Assembly: GCA_934757825.1 (NCBI GenBank)
Contig: CAKVLP010000001.1
Span: 124,001 to 188,000 of the forward strand
Direction of reading: 5' to 3'
DNA: 64,000 nucleotides
Source of the DNA: an uncultured Clostridia bacterium
GTDB lineage: Bacteria > Bacillota > Clostridia > Christensenellales > UBA1242
Positions 8,768-16,809 of the stretch are shown one piece after another. Numbering within the stretch: position 1 is the stretch's first letter; each line of letters opens with the position of its first letter. A program made the translations under genes and the position numbers. The notes beneath the pieces were generated by a model. That model worked only from the letters and a program-made list of their open reading frames with translations, was not told the origin of the DNA and searched no databases.

Positions 8768-8804
8768 GCTGGTGTGGCTCAGCGGTAGAGCACCACCTTG
8801 GTAA
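8768..8804 (+). repeat. Truncated tRNA-Thr 5' half, copy 2
   Basis: The same 37 bases as copy 1, again ending at the anticodon loop. It differs from the intact gene at four positions in the acceptor and anticodon stems, so it derives from a different tRNA-Thr isogene. It starts exactly 100 bases before the intact tRNA. Confidence 0.9.
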
Positions 8805-8867
8805 GATTTGAAATGTCTAAAGTTACCGACTTAAAAACTTAATAAATTAGCCTATTTTTATAGATAT

Positions 8868-8942
8868 GCTACTGTGGCTCAGCGGTAGAGCACTGCCTTG
8901 GTAAGGCAGGGGTCACGGGTCCGATTCCCGTCAGTAGCTCCA
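8868..8942 (+). tRNA. tRNA-Thr (anticodon GGT)
   Basis: A complete 75-base cloverleaf: acceptor GCTACTG/CAGTAGC, D-arm GCTC/GAGC, anticodon stem CTGCC/GGCAG with loop TTGGTAA (anticodon GGT), T-stem ACGGG/CCCGT, discriminator T and an encoded CCA. It is followed by a terminator. Confidence 0.96.
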
Positions 8943-8953
8943 CTCATTAAAAG

Positions 8954-8995
8954 TCGCTAAATCCCTTTATTTTCCTAGGGTTTTGGCGATTTTTT
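8954..8995 (+). terminator. Terminator after tRNA-Thr
   Basis: TCGCTAAATCCCT and AGGGTTTTGGCGA form a long stem, with mismatches, followed by TTTTTT. Confidence 0.7.
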
Positions 8996-9077
8996 ATTCT
9001 TATTTTTTAACGAAGATTTTAAGTCTAAAAAACATTTGCTGTCAATTTTTGGTGCAATTGCTGTCAATATTTGCTCC

Positions 9078-9116
9078 ATAAAAAAGACCGATAGTCAAAA
9101 AATCAACTCTCGGTCT
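9078..9116 (-). terminator. Terminator downstream of the ASCH gene
   Basis: On the minus strand AGACCGA ... TCGGTCT forms a stem followed by TTTTTTAT. Confidence 0.65.
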
Positions 9117-9174
9117 AATTCGCTCTAAAACTCCCTAAAACTAGTGTAATAGGTGTAAACTAGTGTAGTAAAAT

Positions 9175-9558
9175 TTATTTTAATACTATCCAACCAGCGC
9201 CATTGCTACGCCTAACTTTTATTGGTTTTATCTTTTTAACATAATCAAGCCAAATTAAAGTACAATATTTCTTTTGAAGAGTTGTTTGCCAGTCTTCAAA
9301 CTTATCGGTTCCAATTTCTTTGCCATATTTTATTCTTATGTCTTCAACAATATGTGGTGTGAGTTCGAAGTATTTTACATCTTTCACTTTTGCAGTTGCC
9401 GTTACATCTTTGCCAGTTTCTTTTAATAGTATCTCGTCTCCAACAGAGACTTTGTTGTATGGTGCAACTTTATGCATACTCCATCTGCTTTCTATTGTTT
9501 TTTCTCCATTTAAAACCATATTAAAAAACGGCTGTTTTAAAATTGCAATATGTTTCAT
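9175..9558 (-). CDS. ASCH domain protein
   Basis: The 127-residue protein fits the ASCH fold, a PUA-like RNA/nucleotide-binding domain: N-terminal ILKQPFFNMVLNGEKTIESRW with the characteristic Lys-Thr-x-Glu-x-Arg, then VGDEILLKETGKDVTATAKVKDV. I choose the ATG at 9558 (MKHIAIL), which clears the upstream gene by 16 bases; longer starts overlap it. Some ASCH proteins are RNases or amidohydrolases, but the substrate here is unknown. It is cotranscribed with the Nudix fusion, suggesting a shared nucleotide- or RNA-related role (inference). Confidence 0.75.
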   Translation of the reverse strand: MKHIAILKQPFFNMVLNGEKTIESRWSMHKVAPYNKVSVGDEILLKETGKDVTATAKVKDVKYFELTPHIVEDIRIKYGKEIGTDKFEDWQTTLQKKYCTLIWLDYVKKIKPIKVRRSNGAGWIVLK

Positions 9559-9574
9559 CTTTTTTACCTTTTCA

Positions 9575-10411
9575 TTAATTTTGTTTACAATACAATTCAT
9601 ATTTAGCAAGCATTCTTTGCATTGCTTTGTCTTCTTTGTTTATTAGGTTTTTTGCTTCTTCAATAGATACCCATTTAATTTCAGTCGATTCATTTGAAAT
9701 TTCAAAAGACTTATTTTTAACTAAAAATAAAAAATTTATATCATAATGGAAATGTTCAGGTTCATTTTTCTTTGCACTATAAGCAATTTGTTGAACATCA
9801 ACATCAAATATGTCGTTTGAAATAAGTTTACAATCATAAATTCCAGTTTCTTCGCTTATTTCTCTGCGAGCGACATTAATACAATTAGCATCACCATCAC
9901 TATGTCCACCAAATTGGAACCACATTCCTGTCTTTTTGTGATGATTTAGTAATACATTGCCTTTACCATCAACAACAAGCCCACCTGCTGTTACATGACC
10001 TTTCAAATTAGACCTATCGTAACAGTTTGTATTATTTGTTAAAAAATTCTGAACAATTCTAACATTCTCTTTTTCTTGTTCGTTAAATGGCTTGTAGTTG
10101 TTGAGTTCGCTAATAAGGTTGAATTCATGATAAATAATTTCCTTGCCTAATTTATTCGCATACTCTATTTCAAGTTTAGTAGAATTACCAATATATCCGT
10201 CAATATTTACAACATAAATAGCATCTGAAAGTTCTATTCTTTTTAAATGTTCATTTTTTAATGAATTCAAATCTTCACTTGTTAAGTTTGCAAAATCCAA
10301 ATCATAAACACATTGTAAAACACACCAGCCTTTATCTATCGCCAAAATCCCAGCAATTCTTTGCATTTCTTTTGCAAATTTCATACTTCCACAAATAGTT
10401 ACTACTTTCAT
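9575..10411 (-). CDS. Fusion of deoxyribosyltransferase-like domain and Nudix hydrolase
   Basis: The N-terminal ~105 residues (MKVVTICGSMKF..., then LSDAIYVVNIDGYIGNST and EIEYANKLGKEI) resemble the nucleoside 2-deoxyribosyltransferase-like/DUF4406 fold. The C-terminal part (from about residue 135) is a Nudix hydrolase with the box GHSDGDANCINVARREISEETG. The REISEETG core is intact, but the first conserved Glu of the box is Ala here. The fused arrangement suggests that a modified or damaged nucleotide is sensed or split and then hydrolysed (inference). It precedes the ASCH gene by 16 bases. The ATG has a GAGGGAA site 7 bases upstream. Confidence 0.8.
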   Translation of the reverse strand: MKVVTICGSMKFAKEMQRIAGILAIDKGWCVLQCVYDLDFANLTSEDLNSLKNEHLKRIELSDAIYVVNIDGYIGNSTKLEIEYANKLGKEIIYHEFNLISELNNYKPFNEQEKENVRIVQNFLTNNTNCYDRSNLKGHVTAGGLVVDGKGNVLLNHHKKTGMWFQFGGHSDGDANCINVARREISEETGIYDCKLISNDIFDVDVQQIAYSAKKNEPEHFHYDINFLFLVKNKSFEISNESTEIKWVSIEEAKNLINKEDKAMQRMLAKYELYCKQN

Positions 10412-10469
10412 AATATATTCCCTCTAATGAGAGTATATCATATTATTAGGGATTTTGTATAAATAATAA

Positions 10470-10800
10470 CTACATCTCAAAATCTTTTTCTCGTTTGCGC
10501 TTTCTTTCTTTTCGTTCTTTTAACATTTCTTCTAACATTAAATCAAAATCTTCATCAGACAAATTTTCCAGATTAGATTTCTTTTCTTTTTGTTCTTCTT
10601 TATTTTGATTGTTTTGCTTTCTCAAAATCTCATTTTCATTTAATTTATCGTTTAAACGATTTGTGCTTTCTTTTACATAATCACTATTGACATTTTGTAG
10701 ACAGTTATTGTGGTTTTCACATCACGATGACCTAAAAGATGTTGAATTACTTTTGGCCTTTATTCCCTTTGATTTGAGAAAAATTAAATTTGTGCCTGTG
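10470..10800 (-). pseudogene. Tyrosine recombinase/integrase C-terminal remnant
   Basis: On the minus strand, pieces in shifting frames reconstruct the end of a phage-type integrase. GTNLIFLKSKGIKAK leads, after a shift at an A-run, into KVIQHLLGHRDVKTT, the conserved LGH box next to the catalytic His/Arg. After a second shift at an A-run it continues NVNSDYVKESTNRL, then a Lys/Glu-rich coiled tail ending EKDFEM and a TAG at 10470. The N-terminal three-quarters is absent. Both shifts look like single-A indels, so this is either true decay or sequencing error; the missing N-terminus favours decay. Confidence 0.75.
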
Positions 10801-10966
10801 ATATGTAATAATGGGGTCTATGTTTTAACAAAAAATATTAAATATCAAAGTAAAAATTGTTTTATTTTTAATTATTTAACAATTTGTATTTATGAAAATA
10901 AATTTTATTGTGATTTTTTATTTAATATGATATAATTTATTCATAATATTACATAAGGGAGTAATT

Positions 10967-11386
10967 ATGAAATTTTTTAGAGGTTTAAAGGCAACGTTTG
11001 AAGCTATCGGAAAACTTTGGAGAATAGAAAGAAAAAGAGATACCGAAATCAATCGCAATCCAACAGAAGAAGAATTAAAAGATAATAAAAAAGGGAAATT
11101 ATCTATTGTTGTAACTATTGTCAGCACCATTGTTTATTTGATTGCATTCATATTGGTTGCTAGTTCATGGCAGGTAAATATTGGCTTGGGTATTTTTGTT
11201 TTAGTTTTGGTTTTGATTTTTACACCTTCAATTCAAATAAAAGCAATCAATTTAGCAAAACAACAACGAAAAATCAACGGGAAAGGCACTACGGCATTGA
11301 TTCTTGCAAATGTTTTACCAACCATTGCATTGGTTGGTGGTGTGCTATTCTTTGCATTAGGTGGAATGTATATTTTCTTTAAATAA
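10967..11386 (+). CDS. Small membrane protein of unknown function
   Basis: A 139-residue protein with a charged N-terminus (about 45 residues, rich in Lys, Arg and Glu) followed by three likely membrane segments at about 47-67, 71-88 and 115-136. A TAAGGGAG site sits 7 bases before the ATG, and a near-consensus TATAAT lies about 35 bases upstream. A strong terminator follows immediately, so it is monocistronic. I do not recognise the family. It is the only plus-strand gene in the accessory region. Confidence 0.75.
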   Translation: MKFFRGLKATFEAIGKLWRIERKRDTEINRNPTEEELKDNKKGKLSIVVTIVSTIVYLIAFILVASSWQVNIGLGIFVLVLVLIFTPSIQIKAINLAKQQRKINGKGTTALILANVLPTIALVGGVLFFALGGMYIFFK

Positions 11387-11400
11387 GAAAACAAAACACA

Positions 11401-11434
11401 AAAAAATACAACCTTGCTCGGTTGTATTTTTTTT
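11401..11434 (+). terminator. Rho-independent terminator
   Basis: AAATACAACC and GGTTGTATTT form a perfect stem, followed by more than eight T. Confidence 0.85.
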
Positions 11435-11451
11435 GCTTTGATAAAAAGTTG

Positions 11452-13515
11452 TTATATTGTTTTATTCTTATATATTTGAACAAGTAAATATTGTACAAAA
11501 GGATCCCAGTTGTCATCACCAGAATAAGAAATTTCTATAACTAAATTACAATAATTTTCTGTACTTTTATCGGTTGTTAAAGTAAACTTTTGATACCTTG
11601 AATCTTTACCAACAATTGGTTCAAAATTTCCAGTAATATCGCTTGTAACTCCGGCAATATTATTTGCTCCAACTTCCATTGCTTTCCACTTAAAATTTAC
11701 ATCTTTATAATTATCATGATCAAGTGCTCCAAATTTTAATTCAACAGTATTATCTGTATTGAATTTAATTGATTCACCGTTTGCAGGAGAACAAGATTGT
11801 TCAGCAATATTTCCTTTTGAAATCGTCCAGCTATATTCAATATATCCTTCATTTTCGCCCGTTTTATCGTGTTTTGTGATTGTTATATTTTTATGAGGAG
11901 AATTAGTTGAATATTTTTCTTTATAATATAAATTTGGATTAATATAACATTTTATAAAATAACTACCAACAGCTGAAGAATAAACATAGTTTTCAAAACC
12001 ATCTTTTTCAAATTTAGCATTAGTATAAATACAATAAGCTTTATTCGCTTCAAATGCTGTTTTCAAGCGTTGTGCAAGTTCTGTTTGCGTTGCGTCAGAA
12101 GAAATTAATTCATAATCTGATACATCTAGTTTGAATTTCATTTCTTGAGGATTACCATTGTTATCGGTTGAATACTTAAAGTTGTTTGGATCGTGTGAAA
12201 CATCTAATATAGGTGCTTCATATGCAGATCTGTGAAGAATAATTGTAATTTCAAATTCTTGAGATTCAGCATAAAATTTTTCATAATAATTTTCATATCC
12301 TTTAGGCACAAACTTAACCCTAGTTGTTATTGTGTTTGTTTCACCTTTGGTGCTATCAAAGTTATATGTTTTAGGATTGACTTCCGCAAGGATGCCATAA
12401 ATAGCAATTCTATCATCAATTTCGCCAGACAATGTAAAATCCCACTCGGAATTTTCAAAATTATGCCATACTAATGTTTCATTTGTTAACTTATCATCAT
12501 TTACTAAATTATTATTATTTTCGTCATTAAGGTCAGAATTGAAAAGTAATGATAGTTTACCATTTATTTTTGAATTATTGAAAAGTGAATTACCATTACC
12601 ATTTGATATGCCTTTTAGTATTTCTTCAAGAGTGATACCTTTACAATTATCATGGTTAAAGGTGAAATCAATATTAAAGTTCTCTGCAGTTGCAACGATT
12701 TTTGATTTTTCTACAACAAGATGTTGATAAGCAGAATATGATTTAAGGTAATTTTCTTGTTCTGTTATTTCAGCAAAAATTAAATATTCACCTGGTCTCA
12801 CGCTCTCTAAATTTGATAAATCAAAAGCACTATAACTTTGAGAATTGTAAATTTCGTTTGGTTTTGGCAAAGCTTCGATTTCTTCTTGTTTTAGTGAAGA
12901 AATGTCGTAATTATAATAGTTTGTTGAATCATCACTTTTATTTAAAATATAAATTTTTTCAACAATACTATCGTCTAATTTGGTATTGCCATTAAAAACG
13001 CTATAGTTGATACCTTTAAACTTTGTTCCATAGTAAATTTTATTTTCATCAATATTTCCCACTTTACTTGTAACTTTTAAAGTGTAGTTGCTATTGTTGT
13101 TTACTTTTGAAACATAGATATTAACTTCGCAAGAATTGTCTTTATAATTTAAAGTTAACCTCCAAGAGCCAGCTGTAAGATTTGAATCTTCACACATTTG
13201 AGTGTATTCTTCAAAAGTTTTAGTAACTCTACTTTCCTCTAAGCCATCAGCCGAAAAACTTACGGTTATTTGAACATTAGACAATTCAACATTTTCCTCA
13301 GAACCATCTGAATAATATGCTTTTATTTTTATATTGTTAAGTCCAGTAGTATTACCAAAATCTCTGGTCTCGTGAATTGTTGTTGAATATTCAGCATCAG
13401 CCAAAGATACTTGAATGTTATTTAACTTTTTATCATTACCGCAGGCACTTAACAAAAACACGCAAGGAATAATTAAGCAAAAAGCAAAAATAAAGCTCAA
13501 CAATTTCTTTTTCAA
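11452..13515 (-). CDS. Large lipoprotein with Ig-like repeats
   Basis: The 687-residue protein has a lipoprotein signal peptide with lipobox LSAC and the modified Cys at residue 25, so it is anchored outside the membrane. The mature part is rich in Asn, Lys, Thr and aromatic residues with repeating beta-strand-like stretches (for example LNNIQVSLADAEYSTT and GNIDENKIYYGTKF), suggesting several immunoglobulin-like modules. No catalytic motif is visible. The start has a strong AAGGAGG site. Signal peptides of the same style occur in the lipoproteins at 22.7 and 28.9 kb. Function unknown; a role in adhesion or binding is only a guess. Confidence 0.75.
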   Translation of the reverse strand: MKKKLLSFIFAFCLIIPCVFLLSACGNDKKLNNIQVSLADAEYSTTIHETRDFGNTTGLNNIKIKAYYSDGSEENVELSNVQITVSFSADGLEESRVTKTFEEYTQMCEDSNLTAGSWRLTLNYKDNSCEVNIYVSKVNNNSNYTLKVTSKVGNIDENKIYYGTKFKGINYSVFNGNTKLDDSIVEKIYILNKSDDSTNYYNYDISSLKQEEIEALPKPNEIYNSQSYSAFDLSNLESVRPGEYLIFAEITEQENYLKSYSAYQHLVVEKSKIVATAENFNIDFTFNHDNCKGITLEEILKGISNGNGNSLFNNSKINGKLSLLFNSDLNDENNNNLVNDDKLTNETLVWHNFENSEWDFTLSGEIDDRIAIYGILAEVNPKTYNFDSTKGETNTITTRVKFVPKGYENYYEKFYAESQEFEITIILHRSAYEAPILDVSHDPNNFKYSTDNNGNPQEMKFKLDVSDYELISSDATQTELAQRLKTAFEANKAYCIYTNAKFEKDGFENYVYSSAVGSYFIKCYINPNLYYKEKYSTNSPHKNITITKHDKTGENEGYIEYSWTISKGNIAEQSCSPANGESIKFNTDNTVELKFGALDHDNYKDVNFKWKAMEVGANNIAGVTSDITGNFEPIVGKDSRYQKFTLTTDKSTENYCNLVIEISYSGDDNWDPFVQYLLVQIYKNKTI

Positions 13516-13651
13516 TTTATTTTCCTCCTTAAAATTGAATTCCTATTTTTATTATAGCATATATTTTAAGAAATCTTATACAAAATTTTAATTTTTTCAA
13601 AAATATTTTTGTTTAATATTATATTCATAAATACATACAATTTCTCACAAA

Positions 13652-13691
13652 TAAAAATAGCATTAGGTTATGTTCCTAGTGCTATTTTTTG
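13652..13691 (-). terminator. Terminator after the Bro-N gene
   Basis: AAAATAGCA-TTAGG pairs with CCTAG-TGCTATTTT; the minus-strand 3' side continues in T. Confidence 0.6.
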
Positions 13692-13710
13692 ATTTATGTA
13701 TTTATTTTTA

Positions 13711-14544
13711 TTATTTATCTTCATTAGGTTTTATTTCAAGTAAGTTTTTATTGTCTGCATTGAGTGGGGAGATTGCCTTTTTGCCAGTTTCTTCTTCATA
13801 TCTTTTCTTGGCGTCACTAGCAACACTGCCACCACGACGAGCAATCTTTTTATTTTCTTCAAAAGATTTTGGATTTTCTTGTTTTGAAATGGCTGTTGTT
13901 GTAACTTCTGCAAGCATATTAAGGACAAGTTCAATGTTGGTCATATTGTCCCTTAGGTTTTCTTTTTTTAAGCCTTTAAGTTGTTTGTATTCTTGAACGC
14001 TCATTCCAGACCAAGCCTTAGTCATTTCATTTGTGAGTATTGCATAGTCTTTTTCTTGCGTAACTCCACGATTTTGCCATTCATCAGTGAGTTCTTTTCG
14101 CGTTTTAATAGTCATCATTCTTTGGGTTATCCATTCTTCTGGATAGCCTTTTTGTCTATAAGTTTCTACGGCTCTATCAATAGCTTTTTGTGGGTCGGCA
14201 ATTTCATCTAGTCTTTCACTTCCACACGAAGCAAGCCACATTTTGAAAGGTTCTGCTTTTTTGCTTGGAATAGATTGAACAAGACGAAGTAAATCTTTTG
14301 TATTAACCACATCTGTTAATCTTGATTTGCCATCTTTTGCAATCATTTTCAAAGCGTTACAATTTGTAACGGTTTCATTTCCTTCATCTTTTAATCTCTT
14401 TTTTAGAACTCTCCAATAAGTTTGTGGGTTGGGACTATCTGTCAATGCTTCAACAACATCAACAACCGAAAAATACCAATCTTCTTCATCAGCATTCCAT
14501 TGTGTCCTAATTTTTTTATCTTCAAATACCTTAATGTTAGACAT
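13711..14544 (-). CDS. Bro-N (BRO family, N-terminal) domain protein
   Basis: The N-terminal ~110 residues carry the Bro-N/antirepressor pattern (IRTQWNADEEDWYFSVVDVVEALTD, then PQTYWRVLKKRL and DVVNTKDLLRLVQSIPSKKAEPFKMWLA), a DNA-binding fold common in phages and gut bacterial genomes. The C-terminal half (residues 140-277) is the commonly attached helical region (GYPEEWITQRMMTIKTRKELTDEW). Length is 277 residues. A TATAAT box lies about 30 bases upstream and a GGAG site precedes the ATG. It is probably a regulator derived from a prophage or mobile element; its target is unknown. Confidence 0.85.
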   Translation of the reverse strand: MSNIKVFEDKKIRTQWNADEEDWYFSVVDVVEALTDSPNPQTYWRVLKKRLKDEGNETVTNCNALKMIAKDGKSRLTDVVNTKDLLRLVQSIPSKKAEPFKMWLASCGSERLDEIADPQKAIDRAVETYRQKGYPEEWITQRMMTIKTRKELTDEWQNRGVTQEKDYAILTNEMTKAWSGMSVQEYKQLKGLKKENLRDNMTNIELVLNMLAEVTTTAISKQENPKSFEENKKIARRGGSVASDAKKRYEEETGKKAISPLNADNKNLLEIKPNEDK

Positions 14545-15018
14545 AACATTTTCTCCTATGGTTTGATTATATCATAAACATTAACTATTTGCATTGAATT
14601 TTAGTTGATTTTACTTTTAATTTTTTGTATTACACCACTTTTTTTAGAAAGTATCAAAAGGTATTAGGCAGTTTTATATAGTTTTAGAACACTCAATTTC
14701 ACTAAAATTGTTAATTTAGGTGTAAAAAAAGTGTAGTAAACTAAAATCTTACTACACTAATTGATTTTTTATATCTCAAATTCTCTTATTTTATGGGCGA
14801 TTTAGGAGATAGAGCGAAACTCTTTGCTTTCAGAACAGAGTTTTGGCAAGCACGTGTACCATAGCATAACTAGCATTATGGTTAGTGAAACAATATAAAG
14901 ATGCTTTTTAATAAAATTTTATTTTCAAAAGGAAAAAGTTATAATAAAATGAAAAGTTATGATATAATAAAGTCACTGAAAGTATAGTAATATTTTTACA
15001 CAACAAGGAACAACAAAA
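14545..15018. other. 474-bp intergenic interval with repeats
   Basis: No gene is visible. It holds the right-hand copy of the flanking direct repeat (14701-14740), the inverted repeat GTGTAGTAA/TTACTACAC, one copy of the 32-base repeat shared with 15901, and a GTGATATAATAA promoter-like stretch close to the TraX-like gene. Confidence 0.6.
14661..14692. repeat. 32-bp imperfect direct repeat, copy A
   Basis: It matches 15901-15932 at 27 of 32 positions. Read on the minus strand, both copies encode the peptide NY(I/V)KLPNTF, and most differences are conservative or silent, suggesting a once-coding relic. Copy A has stop codons on both sides. Confidence 0.6.
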
Positions 15019-15768
15019 ATGACGAAATCAAAGCAATGTTTAAATTCTAATCATTTGAAATTGATTGCTATTATCGCAATGACAATAGACCACATTTGCG
15101 ATTTAGTTTATCCCGGGTTTCCAGCCGAACCAGCGACAATCACCCTACACATTATTGGGCGCCTAACTGCTCCGATTATGTGGTTTTTCATATGCGAAGG
15201 ATATCACTACACGCACAATGTCAAAAAGTATATGTTACGATTGGGAATTTTTGCATTCATTTCTCACTTTGCCTATTGTTTTGCATTCGGAATAAATATG
15301 ATTCCTTTTAGTTCTGGAATTTTCAATCAAACAAGCATTATGTATCCATTATTTATTGCAGTTGTGGTTATGTGGATGCAAGACAACGAATTACCAATGA
15401 AGAATTGGGTAAAAAACATTCTAATTGTCCTATTGATTTTAAGCACTTTTCCTGCCGATTATAGTTGCATCGCGGTGTTTGCAATTCTCGGCATGCATAA
15501 ACACAGAGGAAACTTGGAAAAACAAACGCTCGCAATGCTATTTTGGGTCACAATATACTCGATAGTATCGTTTATTTTTGTGAGCAAAACGTACGCCTTT
15601 GCGCAAATCGGTGTTTTGCTAGTATATCCAGTTTTGAAACTATACAACGGTGAAAAAGGAAAAGCAAAGTGGATGAAATGGTTTTTCTATTTATATTATC
15701 CTCTACACCTTATCGTCGTCGGCATCATTCGTATTTGCGTATATGGAAACATTAGCCTTTTGTTTTAG
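15019..15768 (+). CDS. TraX family membrane protein
   Basis: This 249-residue polytopic membrane protein matches the TraX family, named for the F-pilin acetylase but widespread in Firmicutes chromosomes with unclear roles. Diagnostic pieces are LKLIAIIAMTIDHI at the N-terminus, HIIGRLTAPIMWFFICEGYHYT, and YLYYPLHLIVVGIIR at the C-terminus. About eight hydrophobic segments are visible. The ribosome binding site (AAGGAACAAC) is modest. It sits between two copies of a 32-base repeat (14661 and 15901) and may have been inserted there. Confidence 0.88.
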   Translation: MTKSKQCLNSNHLKLIAIIAMTIDHICDLVYPGFPAEPATITLHIIGRLTAPIMWFFICEGYHYTHNVKKYMLRLGIFAFISHFAYCFAFGINMIPFSSGIFNQTSIMYPLFIAVVVMWMQDNELPMKNWVKNILIVLLILSTFPADYSCIAVFAILGMHKHRGNLEKQTLAMLFWVTIYSIVSFIFVSKTYAFAQIGVLLVYPVLKLYNGEKGKAKWMKWFFYLYYPLHLIVVGIIRICVYGNISLLF

Positions 15769-16069
15769 TAATTTGCAAATTTTCCAATATTAAGGTTGTT
15801 TTTGTTTGGTCGACGAACTAACAAAATAAAGATAAAATAACATAATAGTTCCCAAAAATCACAAGGTTTTTCAGCGACATAAATTAAAAAACAAATAAAA
15901 GTATTGGGCAATTTTACATAGTTTTTGACCACATAGACACACTTAAACGCGCGCGTTCGCTGGAATACTTGGCGCTGCAAAAAGGCTAAAAAAGAAAAGA
16001 TAAAAAAGCGACTAAATGTCTCTTTAAAAAAATGAAGTTTTATTACAAAAAATTAAACGAGGTGAAACA
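15769..16069. other. 301-bp intergenic interval
   Basis: It contains repeat copy B (15901-15932) within a 71-codon minus-strand frame that continues as NYVKLPNTFICFLIYVAEKP. This looks like relic coding sequence without a convincing ribosome binding site. No other feature is seen. Confidence 0.5.
15901..15932. repeat. 32-bp imperfect direct repeat, copy B
   Basis: Partner of 14661-14692 (27/32 identical, same orientation). The pair brackets the TraX-like gene. Confidence 0.6.
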
Positions 16070-16603
16070 ATGATTTACTTTGTAAGGCACGGGCAAACCG
16101 ACGACAATGCAAACGGGAATTTGCTAACCGGCTGGTCGGCTACCCCGCTCAACTCAAAAGGAATAGCGCAAGCGAAAGAGACCGCTCTCAAACTAAAAGA
16201 TGTCAAATTTGACATTTGTTTCTGCTCCCCGCTACGCCGAACCAAGCAAACTCTTGATGAGATTTTAAAATATCACAAAGACCTTAAAGTTGTTTATGAT
16301 GACAGACTAAAAGAGCGTGATTACGGCGAAATAACTGGAAAGCCCGCTGACATTTGCAAGTTTAGGAGATGGAACGCCAACGACGAAATCCCCTTTCAAA
16401 TGGAAAGCATTCCTAAAATGTACGAAAGGGTCAAAAGTTTTTATGACGACCTAAAAGCAAACTACTCCAACAAATCAGTTTTGATAGTTTCGCACAGTGG
16501 CGTTGGGCGATTATCGTACTTTTATTTTAATGGGCTACCCGAAGATGGCGACTATTCAAACTTTGAACTTGGCAACGCTAAAATTATGGAATTGGAGTTT
16601 TAA
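16070..16603 (+). CDS. Histidine phosphatase superfamily protein
   Basis: The 177-residue protein has the phosphoglycerate-mutase-like RHG motif at residues 6-8 (IYFVRHGQTDDNANG), SPLRRTKQT with the second Arg, the catalytic Glu in KERDYGEITG, and the second His in LIVSHSGVGR. These are all the catalytic residues expected, so it is likely an active phosphomonoesterase; the substrate cannot be told. An AGGTG site lies 7 bases before the ATG. It appears monocistronic. Confidence 0.92.
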   Translation: MIYFVRHGQTDDNANGNLLTGWSATPLNSKGIAQAKETALKLKDVKFDICFCSPLRRTKQTLDEILKYHKDLKVVYDDRLKERDYGEITGKPADICKFRRWNANDEIPFQMESIPKMYERVKSFYDDLKANYSNKSVLIVSHSGVGRLSYFYFNGLPEDGDYSNFELGNAKIMELEF

Positions 16604-16713
16604 AAGCGCGTGACTAGGACGTTTTTTAACAAGATAAACGCGCGAAATACCTTTAAATTTTCACAGCACTGAAACCCACTAAATATAATGATAATTTTAA
16701 TAATAGGAAAAAC

Positions 16714-16748
16714 AAAAAAGCAGGTTAAATAGCCTGCTTTTTGTTTTT
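16714..16748. terminator. Bidirectional terminator
   Basis: AAAAAGCAGG and CCTGCTTTTT form a stem with A and T runs on both sides, between the phosphatase and the convergent aminotransferase gene. Confidence 0.75.
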
Positions 16749-16809
16749 TATTGAGTTGATTTTTGGATAAAACTTGATTTGAGTTAAAGTAAAGTTGTCG
16801 AGCAAAAAA

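Larger units (their letters stand above)
8321..8867. other. 547-bp gene-free interval before tRNA-Thr
   Basis: No protein gene is evident here. The interval holds a strong promoter (8417-8446), an inverted repeat CAAATTATACTTC (8482-8494) with GAATTATAATTTG (8535-8547), and two truncated tRNA-Thr 5' halves. A short direct repeat AAAAACAGCACT flanks the spacer between the two halves (near 8708 and 8754). Confidence 0.7.
9140..14757. mobile_element. Candidate decayed integrated element beside tRNA-Thr
   Basis: The left end (9140-9173) and right end (14701-14740) share an imperfect direct repeat of about 38 bases, whose core is AGGTGT-N6/7-GTGTAGTAAA. The left copy also repeats ACTAGTGTA; the right copy is followed by the inverted repeat GTGTAGTAA/TTACTACAC (14731-14757). 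Between them lie an ASCH gene, a Nudix fusion, a broken tyrosine recombinase, a small membrane protein, a large lipoprotein and a phage-type Bro-N gene. The neighbouring intact tRNA and tRNA halves fit an integration hotspot. The exact ends are uncertain. Confidence 0.4.

Noticed and set aside
8417..8942. CRISPR-like array from the 100-bp periodicity
   Set aside because: The repeats are tRNA halves, only two are identical, and spacers of 63 bases with no cas genes do not fit.
15901..15932. Chromosome dimer resolution (dif) site
   Set aside because: Only one arm (CTATGTAAAAT) resembles the Firmicutes dif; the second arm and 6-base spacer are missing.
15765..15980. 71-codon minus-strand gene
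   Set aside because: No ribosome binding site, and part of it is a repeat relic also found with stop codons at 14661; kept only as a repeat.
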